Assembly: GCF_963676685.1 (NCBI RefSeq)
Contig: NC_092348.1
Span: 18,761,386 to 18,825,385, forward strand
Direction: 5' to 3'
Length of the DNA: 64,000 nucleotides
Source of the DNA: Mytilus edulis
Taxonomy: Eukaryota > Mollusca > Bivalvia > Mytilida > Mytilidae
Shown: in pieces, positions 1-11,940 of the stretch
Layout of the letters: each line of letters begins with the position of its first letter
Numbering within the stretch: the first letter of the stretch is position 1
Made by a program: the position numbers and the translations under genes
The notes under the pieces: generated by a model
The model's input: the letters and a program-made list of their open reading frames with translations, nothing else
Databases searched by the model: none
What the model was told of the DNA's origin: nothing

Positions 1-1
1 C

Positions 2-3000
2 TAACGACGCCATAAAAGTAAACGTTACGTCAAACGTCAACAATTTACAGATAAAATAGTTGAACGTCAAGAATTAATGGACTTGAGTGACTGGAATGCG
101 GAATTTTTATTGATCAATAAAAAGATAAAATCAGGTAAGATTATATATTTTTATGTAAGAAATGATAATAAATATTAAAAACGAGAGAAATAGTTGGTCT
201 CATGTCTGATAAATGAAACCTGTCCCCCATTCTTTCTTCTGTTTTTTTTTGGCAAACATATTCCTTCCTTCTGACCTGGGTAAAATAGGTTGGAGGTAAA
301 ACTAAAATTGTCTATTGTAGGGGAAGTGCTGTTCAAATTTTTCCCAGGTCTGGACTTGGTTGAGAGACAACTTTGGGGAATTAATGTGCAGATATTATAA
401 ATATTTTAATACATTATTGAAAGGAACAAAACAAAATGCTGAATATATAAATTTTTGAAGTCATTTGGATCTTATTAAATAGATGGGTCTAAAATTGTAC
501 TAATAAAATAATGCACACAGGTAACTGTTGTTTTGTTTAAGCATTTTCTGATGATTAAGTTTATACTTGTTATATAAATGTACTTTCTTTTGTAGGAATA
601 CAGTCAATCACAAATGTACAATATGCCCTACTTTTCACCGTGGTGTAGGAAATGGATTGTCCTATATATGCAACCCTTGAAGATGTTTTACGTTATGCCA
701 TGCCTGCTGTTACGGTACAAACAAAATGGGCCAATGTCACCAGAAGTGTAATGAACAATGTGAATAAAAACATAAATTTAAAGAATATTGTTTATCAGTT
801 AACTCCTCAAAATTAGCCTACAACTTATTTTATCAAGTACTCTTTTAACTGTGAAAGCTTTCCATGAAATCTGTCTATTCAAAAACCGCTATTCCTATAC
901 ATGGTCAGATATGGCTGAATGGACCAACAACATGTTGCCAGAAGGCATGATTTTGAACAAACATAATGTTCTATATTTATACAAGAAAATAAATAACAGT
1001 TTGCAAAGTTACATGAAAAATCGACAAAATGAAGTTCTTGACACTTTATAGTCATCCAAATTCTTTAAGTTTCTTGATAGTACTCTACAACCAAAATTAC
1101 AAGCAGATATGTAGAAAAATGATAGATCATTAAAAAGGCAGTGTTTAAAACTTGTAGCAAATCAGAGAGAAGTTTTGACTGAAAATTAAGAGATGTATTT
1201 TGAAATAAAGTATAAAATGAACAAATTGTTGAACAAAAGAAAAACCTCAGTAATAATGAATCTGAGTCAGTGAAAAGAAACCAGGAACTTAGAAAACTAA
1301 GGTTGACAAGGAGGCAAATGTAAACTTAATAGAAGAAAATAAATCTTTAAAAGAAAATTTGACCTCTTTGAAAAAGGATTTTTTTTGTAAGAGATTAAGG
1401 CGAAAACAGAAAAAGCTTGAACAGAAAGAAAGAAAAATAATAGAGAAGAAAAAAGCTTCAAAAAGAGAAAACAGCGGTCTAAATGCAAGAATAAGAGCTA
1501 TTGAATTAGATTTTGCCAAAAAAAAATAATGAAAAAAATAATTCACAGATTGTCAAACCGATTATCTCATGCGAAGAAATTTAATATCAAACTCAAACAG
1601 AAATTACATAGCCAAAATGTTGATTTAGAAAATGAAAAATTTGAAACATTAAATCTAAAGAGAGAGTTAAGTGTTGCAAATGGTCAGTTAGATATAATTG
1701 AGGCAGAAAATCAATATAAAAAGTATCTACAAAGGAAGGTTTCAGATACTCCGATAGCAGGCGAACATGCATTATGGATCTCCATGGCAGTAATATTTCT
1801 GCAAACAAACTTTCTAATGTTATAAATATTGTAAGCAACTTGTTTGACTCTGTACCATCAGATTTGCCATGTAGATCGACAATTTCAAATATATATGATG
1901 AAGGACATGTTTTAGCAAAACATCATGTGAGTGAAACATTGGCTAACTGTCAGCAATTTGACATCTTCTCAGATGGCACCGGTCGTGATGGAAAAAATAG
2001 ATTTAGGAGTACATACAAAAACCGGTACATTATCACATGTATCATTAGGATATGAATCAGTGGCAAGGAGGATTCAGATTATGTTGCTCAAACAATTAAA
2101 GACTCTTTAAATGAGTTTGCTGATCTTCAAAGCATATCTATTAATAAATTATTGTTGCAACTTACAGATATGATGAGTGATCGTTCAAACGTGATGGAAA
2201 AAAAAACCAAATGAAATTATTGATGAATGGAGAAAATTAAAATTAACAGAAGATTCAAATGAGAACGACATATCAAAACTTACTTTCTTTTATTGCAGTG
2301 CACATGTACTTTTAGGCTTCCATAATGAAATAACAAAATTACTTAAAGAATTAGCAAAACAAAATCCACCTATTGGAAGAGATTCATTGCCAAAATTTTC
2401 TCGTTTCAAACACAACTCTGAGCCATCATCCATCAGATTAATTCGTATGGCTTCATAGGTTTTAGGTCCAAGGGGTGACGAGAAGAACGGTGCAAGACAG
2501 GAGTGGCTTGCTTATATAGCTCTAAAACAAAAATCTTCCATGATTATAAATTACAGGAGGAATAGGTTCAATTAGTTATCAAAGGTACCAGGATTATAAT
2601 TTAGTACGCCAGACGCGCGTTTCGTCTATATAAGACTCATCAGTGACGCTCATATCAAAATATTTATAAAGCCAAACAATTACAAAGTTGAAGAGCATTG
2701 AGGATCCAAAATTCCAAAAAGTTGTGCCAAATACGGCTAAGGAAATCTATGCCTGGAATAAGAAAATTCAACAATTTGTTTACAGGTGCTGTTTCTATTT
2801 TGAACCATTCCGAAGACATAATTGACTTTATTTCGAACTATAGAGAAAATCAAAATGATAAATTGCAATCTGTTCTTGCTGACATTAAATGTCTTGATAT
2901 TCTCTCTCATGTTTCCGCCATTGCCATAGCATCTATGATTTTAGATGAACCATTCTGGAATGTAATTAACAGTGATGAACATTACTTATATCTTTACAAA

Positions 3001-4134
3001 TTTATTATACCTTTACGAGATAGATTGGTTGATTGGAGCTCAAATGATTTCAATGTTTTTGATTTCAATTATGACGCAATTCCAAGTTTATATGAACAAT
3101 ATCCACATGACATAATTCAAGAGGTATTCAACAAGACAAAGATACATCCTAAAACTAATGACATTCTTAAAATTATATGTTCATCAATGTTGACAATTGT
3201 AAAAAGACAACTTAATGACCACCTTGAAAATGGAGTACATGGATCGTTCCCTGATCCAGATCTGAAAGCAAGAACATCTCATAGCAAGTTAACAAATATA
3301 CCCGCGGAAAATTTGTTTGGAGATCTAGACTTTTATTTTTTTTTAAACAAATGCAACTTTAAGACATCATTCTGCAATAAGTATGCTAAAACAAAATAAA
3401 ATACAATGGATTAAAACTAAAACTGAAAATTCAAAGACAGTTTTACTTTTAAAAGCTAAAAAAAGTGCTAAATCTTTAAAGTCAAAAGAAATTGCAAATG
3501 AAAATAGTGTTATGGAAGCTAGGAAAACACATTTACAGCAAATAACGATGACAAAACAACAGCTTGAACAAAAGAAAAAGATGGAAATAAACAAAATTGA
3601 ACAAAGTGTGAGGCTAATGGGTGGTATAGTGCGATCTAGGAAGGATGTTGACCGTCTTTTACAATTGTCTAAAACAATCAGATTAAAGAAAGAAAAACTC
3701 AGAAATCAGTTACTTTATTGTAAACATTTTATAAATTTAGACGTTGATAAAAAAAGACATAATGTGGAAAAACACTGTAAACCAAATGAAAGATGGTTTA
3801 ACACAAACTTTAAAAATTGACAAACAGAAAGTTTTAGAAAAAGGGATATGGGTTGCAGCATCCTACGAGGATAATTGGCATCCATGGGAAATTATGGATA
3901 TAATTGACAATGCATTCACTGTAAAGTTTTTAAAACGAAAAAGTATTAGAGGAAATACTTTTATTTGGCAAAACAAAGACGATATAGATAGTATTAATGA
4001 AAAATTTATAATTGATTCTGATTTTTAAATAATACCCTCTCCGGGGCTTATGCATTGGCTCATTCCCGACATGGATGAAATTGAAATATTGCATAAAGAA
4101 TTTGTGGAAAAATATTTTGCAAAGTTGGTAATTT
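2..4134 (+). pseudogene. decayed multi-exon transposase-like gene (unnamed family)
   Basis: I recognise no named family. Conserved-looking blocks follow each other on one strand but in changing frames. A basic exon (2-134, ending in the donor AG|GTAAGA) is followed after an intron by an exon from about 596 with a CxxC segment (HKCTICPTFHRG). Then come an open block at 851-1051, a Lys/Glu-rich coiled coil (about 1200-1780), a block at 1774-2055 with SDGTGRDGKNRF, and a downstream MSDRSNVM segment; these acidic positions resemble an RNase H-like core. Next are FYCSAHVLLGFHNE (about 2290), a helical block at 2767-3399, a second coiled coil at 3383-3820, and a C-terminal segment (WVAASYEDNWHPWE, 3744-4028) that could be a small beta-barrel. 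Coherent residues continue to about 4134 in a third frame. Many stops and frameshifts plus a repeat insertion make it non-functional. It could be a dead transposon gene or a dead copy of a host gene derived from one. Confidence 0.65.
2572..2766 (+). mobile_element. 195-bp dispersed repeat (family C) inserted in the pseudogene
   Basis: The repeat opens with TCAAAGGTACCAGGATTATA and carries ACGCGCGTTTCGTCT followed by a GACTCATCAGTGACGC block. TTCAA occurs just before it (2567-2571) and again just after it (2767-2771), which looks like a target-site duplication. Removing the insert rejoins the flanking coding blocks as ...NRF|NNLFTG.... Related, more diverged copies lie at 27.1, 29.6, 33.6, 54.7 and 56.4 kb. 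Confidence 0.7.
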
Positions 4135-4584
4135 GTTCTGAAAATGTTTATTTTCAATGTTACATGTACCTGTTTATTGCTAGTCTATCTTGTTACTAAA
4201 TTATTACATATTCCACTGTTTTATATCATTTTTTGCCAAACCAACCTTTTAAAAGAGTCACTGTTACTGCAGACTACTATTTGAAATATACACATTTGGT
4301 TGCTTTTCCCTGAAAGAATACACCATATACATTTCAGAAATTACATGGTCTTCCTTTAAAAAAGTATCCAATATATTTTGTGGAAAGTTATAGTTAATTG
4401 TTGCCATGGTAACTGACTATTTAAGGATAACAAAACTATCATTTCCTGACCAGTAAATATATCTTGAACATTGATAAAGAAAAAGCATGCCAAAAAGTCT
4501 AAGAAAACAAATTTGTGCAAAGATAACTTGAAAATTAAATATTTAACAGGTTGTACGATGGTTGCTTCAAATTAGATCATTAAA

Positions 4585-5168
4585 CAAAGGAGTAGGTCCA
4601 GTAAGGACCGATTTTGGCCTCAAATTTCAGGTTCATCTGACGAAAGATTTTGACCACGTTTTAAACACTTAAGTGTCTATTTTATTTTTTTCTATTAGTT
4701 TATGTGAAAGATTTTCACCGATTTTGTCATTAAAACGATCCGATTTAAGCTCAAATATGAAAAATCTACCAAATATGCCAAAAATGTCACTGTTCAGATG
4801 TTTTTTGTCAAAAATGAAAGTGGCCGCATCCGTGTTCATCCTCAACCTTTATATATGTTATGTATTATCATCAAATACAACTTACATTTTAATATTAAGG
4901 ATGAACACGAATGCAGCCTCTTTCGTTTTACACGAAAACCGTCTAAAATTATACTAAAATGCTAGAATTGTGAAGATTTCAGTGATTTAGCATGACTTTA
5001 TGGTGCTAGTACCCGATATATGTGCCATGTATTGTCAAAAACAGCTCCTATTTATGTAGCAGAAACATTCTACTGTCTAAAAAATAACAAAAAGTTTACA
5101 TTTTAACAATTTTGTAAAACTGCTTTATTTTGGGGCCAAAAAGGTGTCTTACCAGACCTTCTCCTTTG
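4585..5168. mobile_element. non-autonomous inverted-repeat DNA transposon, copy 1
   Basis: It starts CAAAGGAGTAGGTCCAGTAA and ends with the inverted counterpart (TTACCAGACCTTCTCCTTTG), followed inward by GGCC-containing sequence at both ends. A second 585-bp copy with the same ends and interior lies at 50445-51029. An internal inverted pair (GTGGCCGCATCCGTGTTCAT near 4820 and ATGAACACGAATGCAGCC near 4900) makes a second foldback. The short open frames inside are products of this inverted repeat and do not look like genes. Confidence 0.8.
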
Positions 5169-7171
5169 GAAAACAAGGTAACAAAACTCAAATTTCCTCA
5201 AAAGATATTGCAATTTTGACAGTGCCAAATAAAAAAACATGCCAAATTACCCTGATAGCTAAATTGTTAAGAAGGTAATGTAAATAGTAACGGAATTACA
5301 GCCAATTCAAGAAAAAAAATGCGAGACTCTGCAGTTAGGACACGTTTCCGAGGGTGCTCGAAGACGTATTTGTGGTGTTAATAGTTTTGGAAACTTTGGG
5401 TTTAAGTAACTAGTAAAGACCATATCAGTCTAATATATCCCTAAATAGAAGATTTAGATATTATCCAGGTTTTGTTAGCAACAAATGTGGAGATAATAGC
5501 CTCTAAAATTAGAGATTTTATCATTTTTGTATCAAAAGTGGCAGAAAATATCGCTATTTTTTTTAATTTGTTTCGGTCGTAACTTATGAACCGCTAAAGG
5601 GATCTTCATATTTTAAACACCATTTTCTTTGTTTTATGAGCTCTGTAAGTTGAAAGCATTTATATTATGGAAGGGATGTGTTAAAAAAATCATGTGTCAT
5701 ACCTATTGTCAGTATATAAAGATAGCTATAATGTTGATATTAAAGATTTCCCTATAATATTTGTTTTAAATATAGATATTAATCAAAAATAAATACAAAT
5801 ATTAAATGATTAAGAAATTCAATGTACTTCATTTCAATTACTTAGTACGCGGATTTCTGATTATAACTTCTATCACCAATAAACGGTAGCGTTACATTGA
5901 CCAACAACTGAGTTGTGTTTATATTATAACGAATATCAATGTGATACATTAGGTCTGTGAGTTTCCTATACAAATTCTGCCCTCAGTTGTTAAAATTTAT
6001 CCATCTGCTATCACATGCAATGATACACTAGATACCATTGTTGTGAAGAATATTTCATCATGGTACATTAACAAATATCATGTTATTCATTTTCTTGGCT
6101 GTTGTGATATTACTGCACTTTGACATTTGGTAAAATTCAGCCTTGGATATGTGGTCATAGATCCTAAGTGCTTAATCATCTTTTTGAATTGTGTTAGGCC
6201 GATTGTTTTAACCGAACATTGTTTTCCTTTTTTCCGTTTTTTTTTAAGTTTTTCCAATTCCCGGCACTTAAACATGCTATGTTTCAAATACATTCACTGC
6301 AATCGTTTGAAAATCATTATTGTTAATATGTTGATGGACATCTTGTGATTTTATATGTTATAATGTCTGATACACGTATTATTAAATACATATACATTGA
6401 TACACCATCTGTTTTGCATTCTTTAAATTCTCCCTCGCCCTGCTCGTCCGAATTTAAAGCATTTAATTTCTAATTCAATAGGCTATAAACAAGACAAACA
6501 CAGATATAGGATTAGTTGCTCGCCGTAACATCTTATTTTCTCTTGCGATACAATATTTTATTTTACTGAATTGTACATATTTCTTCAGTCGAAACATTAT
6601 ATAAACACATGACATATAACATTGTTCCTCTTTCGCATCGTTTCATTTCCCCCGGCTAATGCCTCCAACGCCTGTACGTACAATAAACATAGCAGCAACT
6701 GCACATATACCTATGTGACCAACTTCAATCCGACGTAACTGCGAGCACCTTCGATACTAATACAATTAAATCCCAAACTTTATATAGTACCTTTAAACCC
6801 CACCCATAAAAACCGCCAAAACTTTCCTCGTGCCTCCTGCACCTAACATCAAACTTATAAATAGTACATACTGTTACAAAACCAGTATCCAAACTAGTTA
6901 TACTAGTTCCCATCTGTAAATATTAACTACAAATAGCAAACGGGAAAAACCCTATTTCAAACGAAATAAAATACATGTAGTATTTAAGTAGACAAATGCT
7001 GCAGAAATGTAGATACATGTTTTATTAGAATGGCAAAGGCTGTACAGTATTTCTAAAAGCCGATAATTTTGAATCTGTAATGCTTATATAATGGATATAA
7101 GGATGTCAATTCATTCTATATAAATTGAATTTTCGAAAGTCTTTATGATTTAAGTAATTAACTAGATATGT
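5169..7171. other. AT-rich intergenic sequence
   Basis: No supported gene. A 62-codon open frame on the minus strand (6725-6913) lies in a locally more GC-rich patch and may be a retroelement scrap, but it has no motif I recognise. Confidence 0.5.
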
Positions 7172-7237
7172 ATCTGCTCTTTGGTCGGGTTGTTGTCTGC
7201 AGGACAAAGTTCCCATTTTTATTCTCAATTTTATCTC
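7172..7237 (+). repeat. family B repeat fragment
   Basis: Matches the end of the longer copy at 62.4-62.75 kb: CTCTTTGGTCGGGTTGTTGT ... TTCTCAATTTTAT. The GTTGTCTCTTTGACACATTC part seen in the long copy is diverged here. Confidence 0.55.
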
Positions 7238-7481
7238 CATATTACTTAAAGGGTGTTTAACACCGTAAACAATTTAAACCATACTTTACGGAATGTACCA
7301 AACGTTTTTGACCTGTCTTCATGAACATATACAATTAGGCAAGAATATTAAGCTATTGTCTAATAGCTTGTTTGACAGATATTTTTTATAAACAAAGTTT
7401 AAAAAAATATAATTTGACAACTATCAATAACTTTTCAAGACTCTTCGGATTGTCACATTTTTACAGTTTGAAAATACGTTT

Positions 7482-7642
7482 ATTTAAGAATTGAATGCTT
7501 CTTTTTGTAAATTTATTGGGGTGTAAAAGCGTTGACCGAAGTACATTTTGTATGAAGCGCGGAAGCGCTTCATTCTAAAAATGTACGCACGGTCAACGCT
7601 TTTACAACCCTATAAAGTTACAAAAACTCAATACTTATAATT
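7482..7642. repeat. long near-perfect palindrome (foldback element)
   Basis: The left arm contains GTGTAAAAGCGTTGACCG and GTACATTTT; the right arm carries their reverse complements (CGGTCAACGCTTTTACA, AATGTAC). The arms of about 60 nt meet near position 7562 at TGAAGCG/CGCTTCA with almost no loop. A weaker outer 15-20 nt extends the pairing. It is probably a foldback MITE, and could extrude as a hairpin or cruciform. A further CACGTGTTAT / ATAACACGTG pair lies just downstream (7722-7784) and may belong to the same element. Confidence 0.75.
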
Positions 7643-9070
7643 ACATTTTTTAGCTATGATCATGAAAACACGAATTTTATATATTTTATTATTTAATTCA
7701 CCTGTGCACTTTATTGTTGGAGCACGTGTTATCATGAATGAAAAGTTGTATTGAGCATTGCTGCTTACGGAATAACACGTGATGTGCAGTTAGCCAATCA
7801 GAATAAAATATTATAATGAAACATACATCTAATGTAATTATTATTCCGTACACATGGTTATATCATTGGACATATTTATATTGAAGGCGAAACAGTTTTA
7901 AAGGCATTTAGAGGCTTAATAAGATTTGTTTAGAAACAGATTTGTCGATTTGCATAGGATATGTATAGAAATGGTTTGACATCCACGTCTCTTTCATACT
8001 GTAGATCTGTCCCAAACTTTCCTGAAGCTGGTGATGAACAAAAGCAACTGATTAAAATTAAATTTTGATTCAGTAGAATGGTTTGTAAAGCATGTTAATA
8101 TCTCACGCGATTAAACAAATTTCTAAATGTAATTTCATTATTTCTTACAAAGCGTTCTCTTCGTATTTCGGGAATTTGTCGGGATTTTAATTTATGAACT
8201 TGATCATAACGTCTGTTGTTGACAACAATTTTCATATATGAAACATATATTCAATAATATTAGAAAGATGGAATGTGCCAGAAACATGAATAGTAATGCT
8301 TAATGTGTATTTATACAATAACCATATTTACATTCCGTTGGCAAAAGCGTTAAGCGTGTTTATTGGTAGGGTGAAAAAGTACAAACTATTTGCATGCAAA
8401 ACTTTTATTTCCCTAAGAGAACTGAGATTAAAGAAATGAAGGTACAATTTCGAAAACGTTAGTAAATTCATATAATTAAACAGCATGACATAACATAAAC
8501 AAGTATGCATAAACAAGGAGTAAATAAATAATAGTATTTAACTGGCTTTCTCTGTATTTTTTTTGACAGTTCCAAGCAGCATTATTAATCTCAGATCAAA
8601 AATCGTAACAATCAGCCTAAGCAAAACTAAAAATTACAATAAATAACTATATGACAACCAATATGTGATAGTAATCATTCAAGAAAGAGGTCTGTCAATA
8701 AATGGTAGTACATGGTTCATATACCAACTCATTTTAAATACCTTGCATCTCTTTCTTTTTATTCCTGTCAGTAATTTCCCTAGACTGATGATGACAATGT
8801 CAAAAGAAGACGTTATCATATCGTACATAATTCATGCCATTTTTATATCTTAATTAATATGACTTTAGATACTAATTTATTACCACTATTTAACGAATTA
8901 CAATGATATATACATGATTCAATTCTCAATTTTATTAAAATTAAAATGAACAATGTAACGCACATTAAAAGAAGTGATTTTTACTTTGTTGTTTCTGTTC
9001 CCGATATTCTCAGTCACAAAAAAAAATGTGATTATCGATATGATATTTGATTTTGATTAGGGTTTCTATA
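7643..9070. other. intergenic, no gene seen
   Basis: AT-rich sequence. Apart from the CACGTG-containing inverted pair at 7722-7784 I see no coding signal. The short open frames at 8328-8516 (-) and 8665-8853 (+) have no domain or splice context. Confidence 0.5.
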
Positions 9071-9445
9071 ATCACTGGGGTAAAGCTGATGACCGTAACT
9101 GCATTCACGGTCATCCCAAGATGTCGGATGAAAAATTAGGTCAGTTTCTGTATTGTCTGTTAAAGTGTTTCTATATCATTTCTTTACAAATCATACATTG
9201 AAACGATGTAAATTTATAAAAGAATCACTTGGAAATCACTAATTACTTCTGAGAAATGTGCATGGAACGGGAAATTCGATTTGAAACAATCGCCAAGATG
9301 ACCGTAAATCACAATCGAGATGACCGTAACAGAATCAGCGATTCATAACAAGGCTGACCGTAACTGCTTTTAAGATGACCGTAATTTGTAAATGATGACC
9401 GTAACTTTTAAAGGATGACCCTCAATTCTAAGAAATATCCGTATT
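9071..9445 (+). mobile_element. GATGACCGTAA-array element, copy 1
   Basis: The left end is ATCACTGGGGTAAAGCT, directly followed by a 9-bp hairpin (GATGACCGT ... ACGGTCATC, 9088-9115, 10-nt loop). After about 180 bp without the motif, GATGACCGTAA or a close variant recurs at 9297, 9319, 9353, 9374, 9394 and 9414, that is every 20-22 bp with one 34-bp step. The right end is near ATATCCGTATT. A second copy in opposite orientation at 21769-22850 shares both ends and the interior, which fixes the boundaries. No coding capacity. The family is unknown to me; a non-autonomous transposon with repeated protein-binding sites is the best guess. Confidence 0.7.
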
Positions 9446-9840
9446 TATATAACTATCTTTTTGTATCAAATGATTAATCGTGTTGGTATACACATATTAA
9501 TATGAAAGTTTTATCCTATAGGTAGAAGAAAATAAGACGTGCTTCAAATGCAAAGATTACCATATGTAGTTTTTTTACAGTAGAGGGTTCAATTTTTAAA
9601 ATGAATTTCGCAGCGACGTTAAGGGCGTTTCGAAAAAATTCCCATTTTATACACAGGAAAAAGCATATTGAACTCAAAGTTAGTTTTGTTTGCCTATAGG
9701 CCAAAAATGCACGTTAAGAGCGTAAACAGAGGAGAAAATATCTATTCTGAATTGCATTCCAAACTTTTATTTATAGAAAAATATAAATACATTGGTGTCA
9801 CGTGACTTCAAACTGAAAGTAATGACATTTCCCAAATAAG

Positions 9841-10144
9841 TCAAAAGGGCAGGTGCAAGATGAAATCGGATCGCCCTGGTTTTGGGCTCCCTGTAATCGG
9901 GATAACTTATTTTACTAGAAAAGTGCTGTGCCTAGTTTGATAGCAGGGGTTTTGTAAATAAAAAACAATAAAACGTGGAGAATTTTTTCGATTTATTGAC
10001 TTTTTGGCACTTCGGGTTCTGAAATTTCCTTTAAACGAACGCTATATAACTAGGCACAGCACTTTTTGGAAAATTTGAAATGTCGCCTTTCTACCAATAC
10101 CAGAATCAAGTGGGTTGGTATAGTTCTTGCACCTGCCCTTTTGA
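9841..10144. mobile_element. 304-bp MITE with 20-bp terminal inverted repeats
   Basis: It starts TCAAAAGGGCAGGTGCAAGA and ends with TCTTGCACCTGCCCTTTTGA, with one mismatch. An inner inverted pair (AAAGTGCTGTGCCTAGTTT at about 9920; AACTAGGCACAGCACTTTTT at about 10050) gives a nested second stem. No open frame of note. Confidence 0.8.
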
Positions 10145-11830
10145 ATTAATTTAACATGTCGTAGCATTATCGTCTTGAAAGGCGAGAGAAAAACGTTTGA
10201 ATGACGCGGCGGAAGTCGGATCGGCTGACGGAAAAACTAAGTGTTTTTTTTGTACTCGCCGTCAAGCGTTTCATAATAAGCCTACGTCTTGTTTGGGCAG
10301 ATAAACACATATTCTGTTATTGCTTGCTTAATTTATTGAAGTTTCAAATTCATAATTGTTTCTATTTCAGAGAATATTTAATTGTGATAGGCAGGACTTT
10401 CATAAAATAGACTATTTACATCTTCTTGCATTCCATCTCTTGTGCAAATGGCAGAGGTGCCACCCGTGGGATTTAGATGGGCTCTGACCCCTTTGTGTGT
10501 GAACCCGTTATGTCGCACTTAATTAATAACTTCCATTATTGTTGGGACATGCACCCCCTTTTTTGTCCAAGTCCGGAATCCACATCTCGGGTCCTAGTGA
10601 TGATCTCATTTTGCAAGTGCAAGTATATTGGGAACTATTATCATTTTAATCAAAAAAGTGGGGTTTTTACAAACTTTATACCAAAATTCAGGATTTATTT
10701 TTTGCTCTTTGTCATTAATAATATTTAATTAATAAACATAAACTCCTACCTGCATATAAATATTCAGATTTACTAGTTGAATATCTCCTGTTACTCAAGT
10801 GCGCCTGGTATCAATTTGTAAAACATGATAGGGAGGTCTTTTTGAATTTATTCTGTAGGGACTAGGTGATTTTTTTGCATCACTGAATATGAATTTTCAC
10901 CAGTCGCCAGGGCAGTATTTTTTATGGCTTGCTTTTTTTTTTAATGATGTCCCTAGTGAATTTCTACATTTTCTTGGACAGAATCTTCCTTTTCATTCCA
11001 TCTTAAAAAACAATATTTTACTAATTCTAACAGTCTTACAGTTACTTGGTAACTTTTTTTTCTGACCTCCCATTATTAATTTAATTCTGGTTGAAAGCAC
11101 ACAAAAGCATTAACAATTCTGTTTTCCTCGAATGAGTATACTTAAGTTTGAATATTTGCACAAACGTATCTTTTTTGGGGTATTATTAAAGGATTAGAAG
11201 CTATGGCGTTGAGTATCTGATACTTAAAAAAAATGTTCCTTGAGCTCTCATGGTTTCCATGTATGCATATACAATGTATAACTAAAAGTAAATTTTAATC
11301 GCATCTGTGAAAAAATCCACATCCGATTAGTTTCAGATACTTGTACATGTATATATGTACCTATGATTCAATCAGCAACCTTGAGTGACACATACATTTA
11401 CATGTATACATTAGCCAAAATTTTTCAACCTGTAGTATATATTTGTACCAAGAAGTTGGAAACAGTGACCCATTTGTTCTGCCGCTGATTTCATATTAAA
11501 TTCCTGCCTACCAGCAGGCCAGTGTCAACCAATACAAACGGACAGCCAAGAAAAAACTAAAAGTGCTTACATGTACATGTACGTCTCATTCAGCACAATC
11601 ATTTTTTTTTCATTATCAAGTGCCATTATATTTCAAGGTTCATATTAAACATGATAAAATCAGAAAACTGATTTCCCCATCACCTGCTGAGATATATTGG
11701 AGGCTACTGAATGGTACTTTTTTTCTGTCAGAATAAAAGAAATTCTATGTACCAGTACATGTACATAATACTTTTTTTGTTCTTCCCTCTCCAGGATTAT
11801 ATAATGTACATTATATATTATATATGTATC
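10145..11830. other. intergenic, short open frames only
   Basis: Open frames at 10201-10410 and 10477-10728 (+) have no recognisable motif and no splice or promoter context. From about 11.3 kb onward words such as TACATGTACATGTA become common (for example 11570-11583 and 11753-11764), giving many small self-complementary sites. Confidence 0.45.
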
Positions 11831-11940
11831 ATTGTTGAAGGCTGTACGATTACCTAAAATTGTAAATTTCTGTGTCATTTTGGTCTCTTGTGAAGAGTTG
11901 TTTCATTGCCATTGGCAATCATACCGCATCTTCTTTTTTA
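11831..11940 (+). repeat. family A dispersed repeat, 3' part
   Basis: Carries the family landmarks GTTGAAGGCTGTACG, GAGTTGTTTCATTG and GGCAATCATACCGCATCTTC. The same landmarks recur at 13.1, 14.75, 15.0, 17.8/18.3, 20.8, 23.1, 25.2, 30.4, 30.65, 36.5 and 42.6 kb. Confidence 0.7.

Noticed and set aside
4673-4957. 94-codon open frame, and its relative at 50618-50818
   Set aside because: Both lie inside copies of the same inverted-repeat element and read through its internal palindrome.
9071-9115. Helitron end (TC start and hairpin)
   Set aside because: The hairpin lies at the same end as the TC and no CTRR terminus was seen at the other end; too weak to name.
9297-9425. Looks like a CRISPR array (short repeat with spacers)
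   Set aside because: Animal DNA, motif of only 11 bp, spacers of about 10 bp, a second transposon-like copy with the same ends, and no cas genes.
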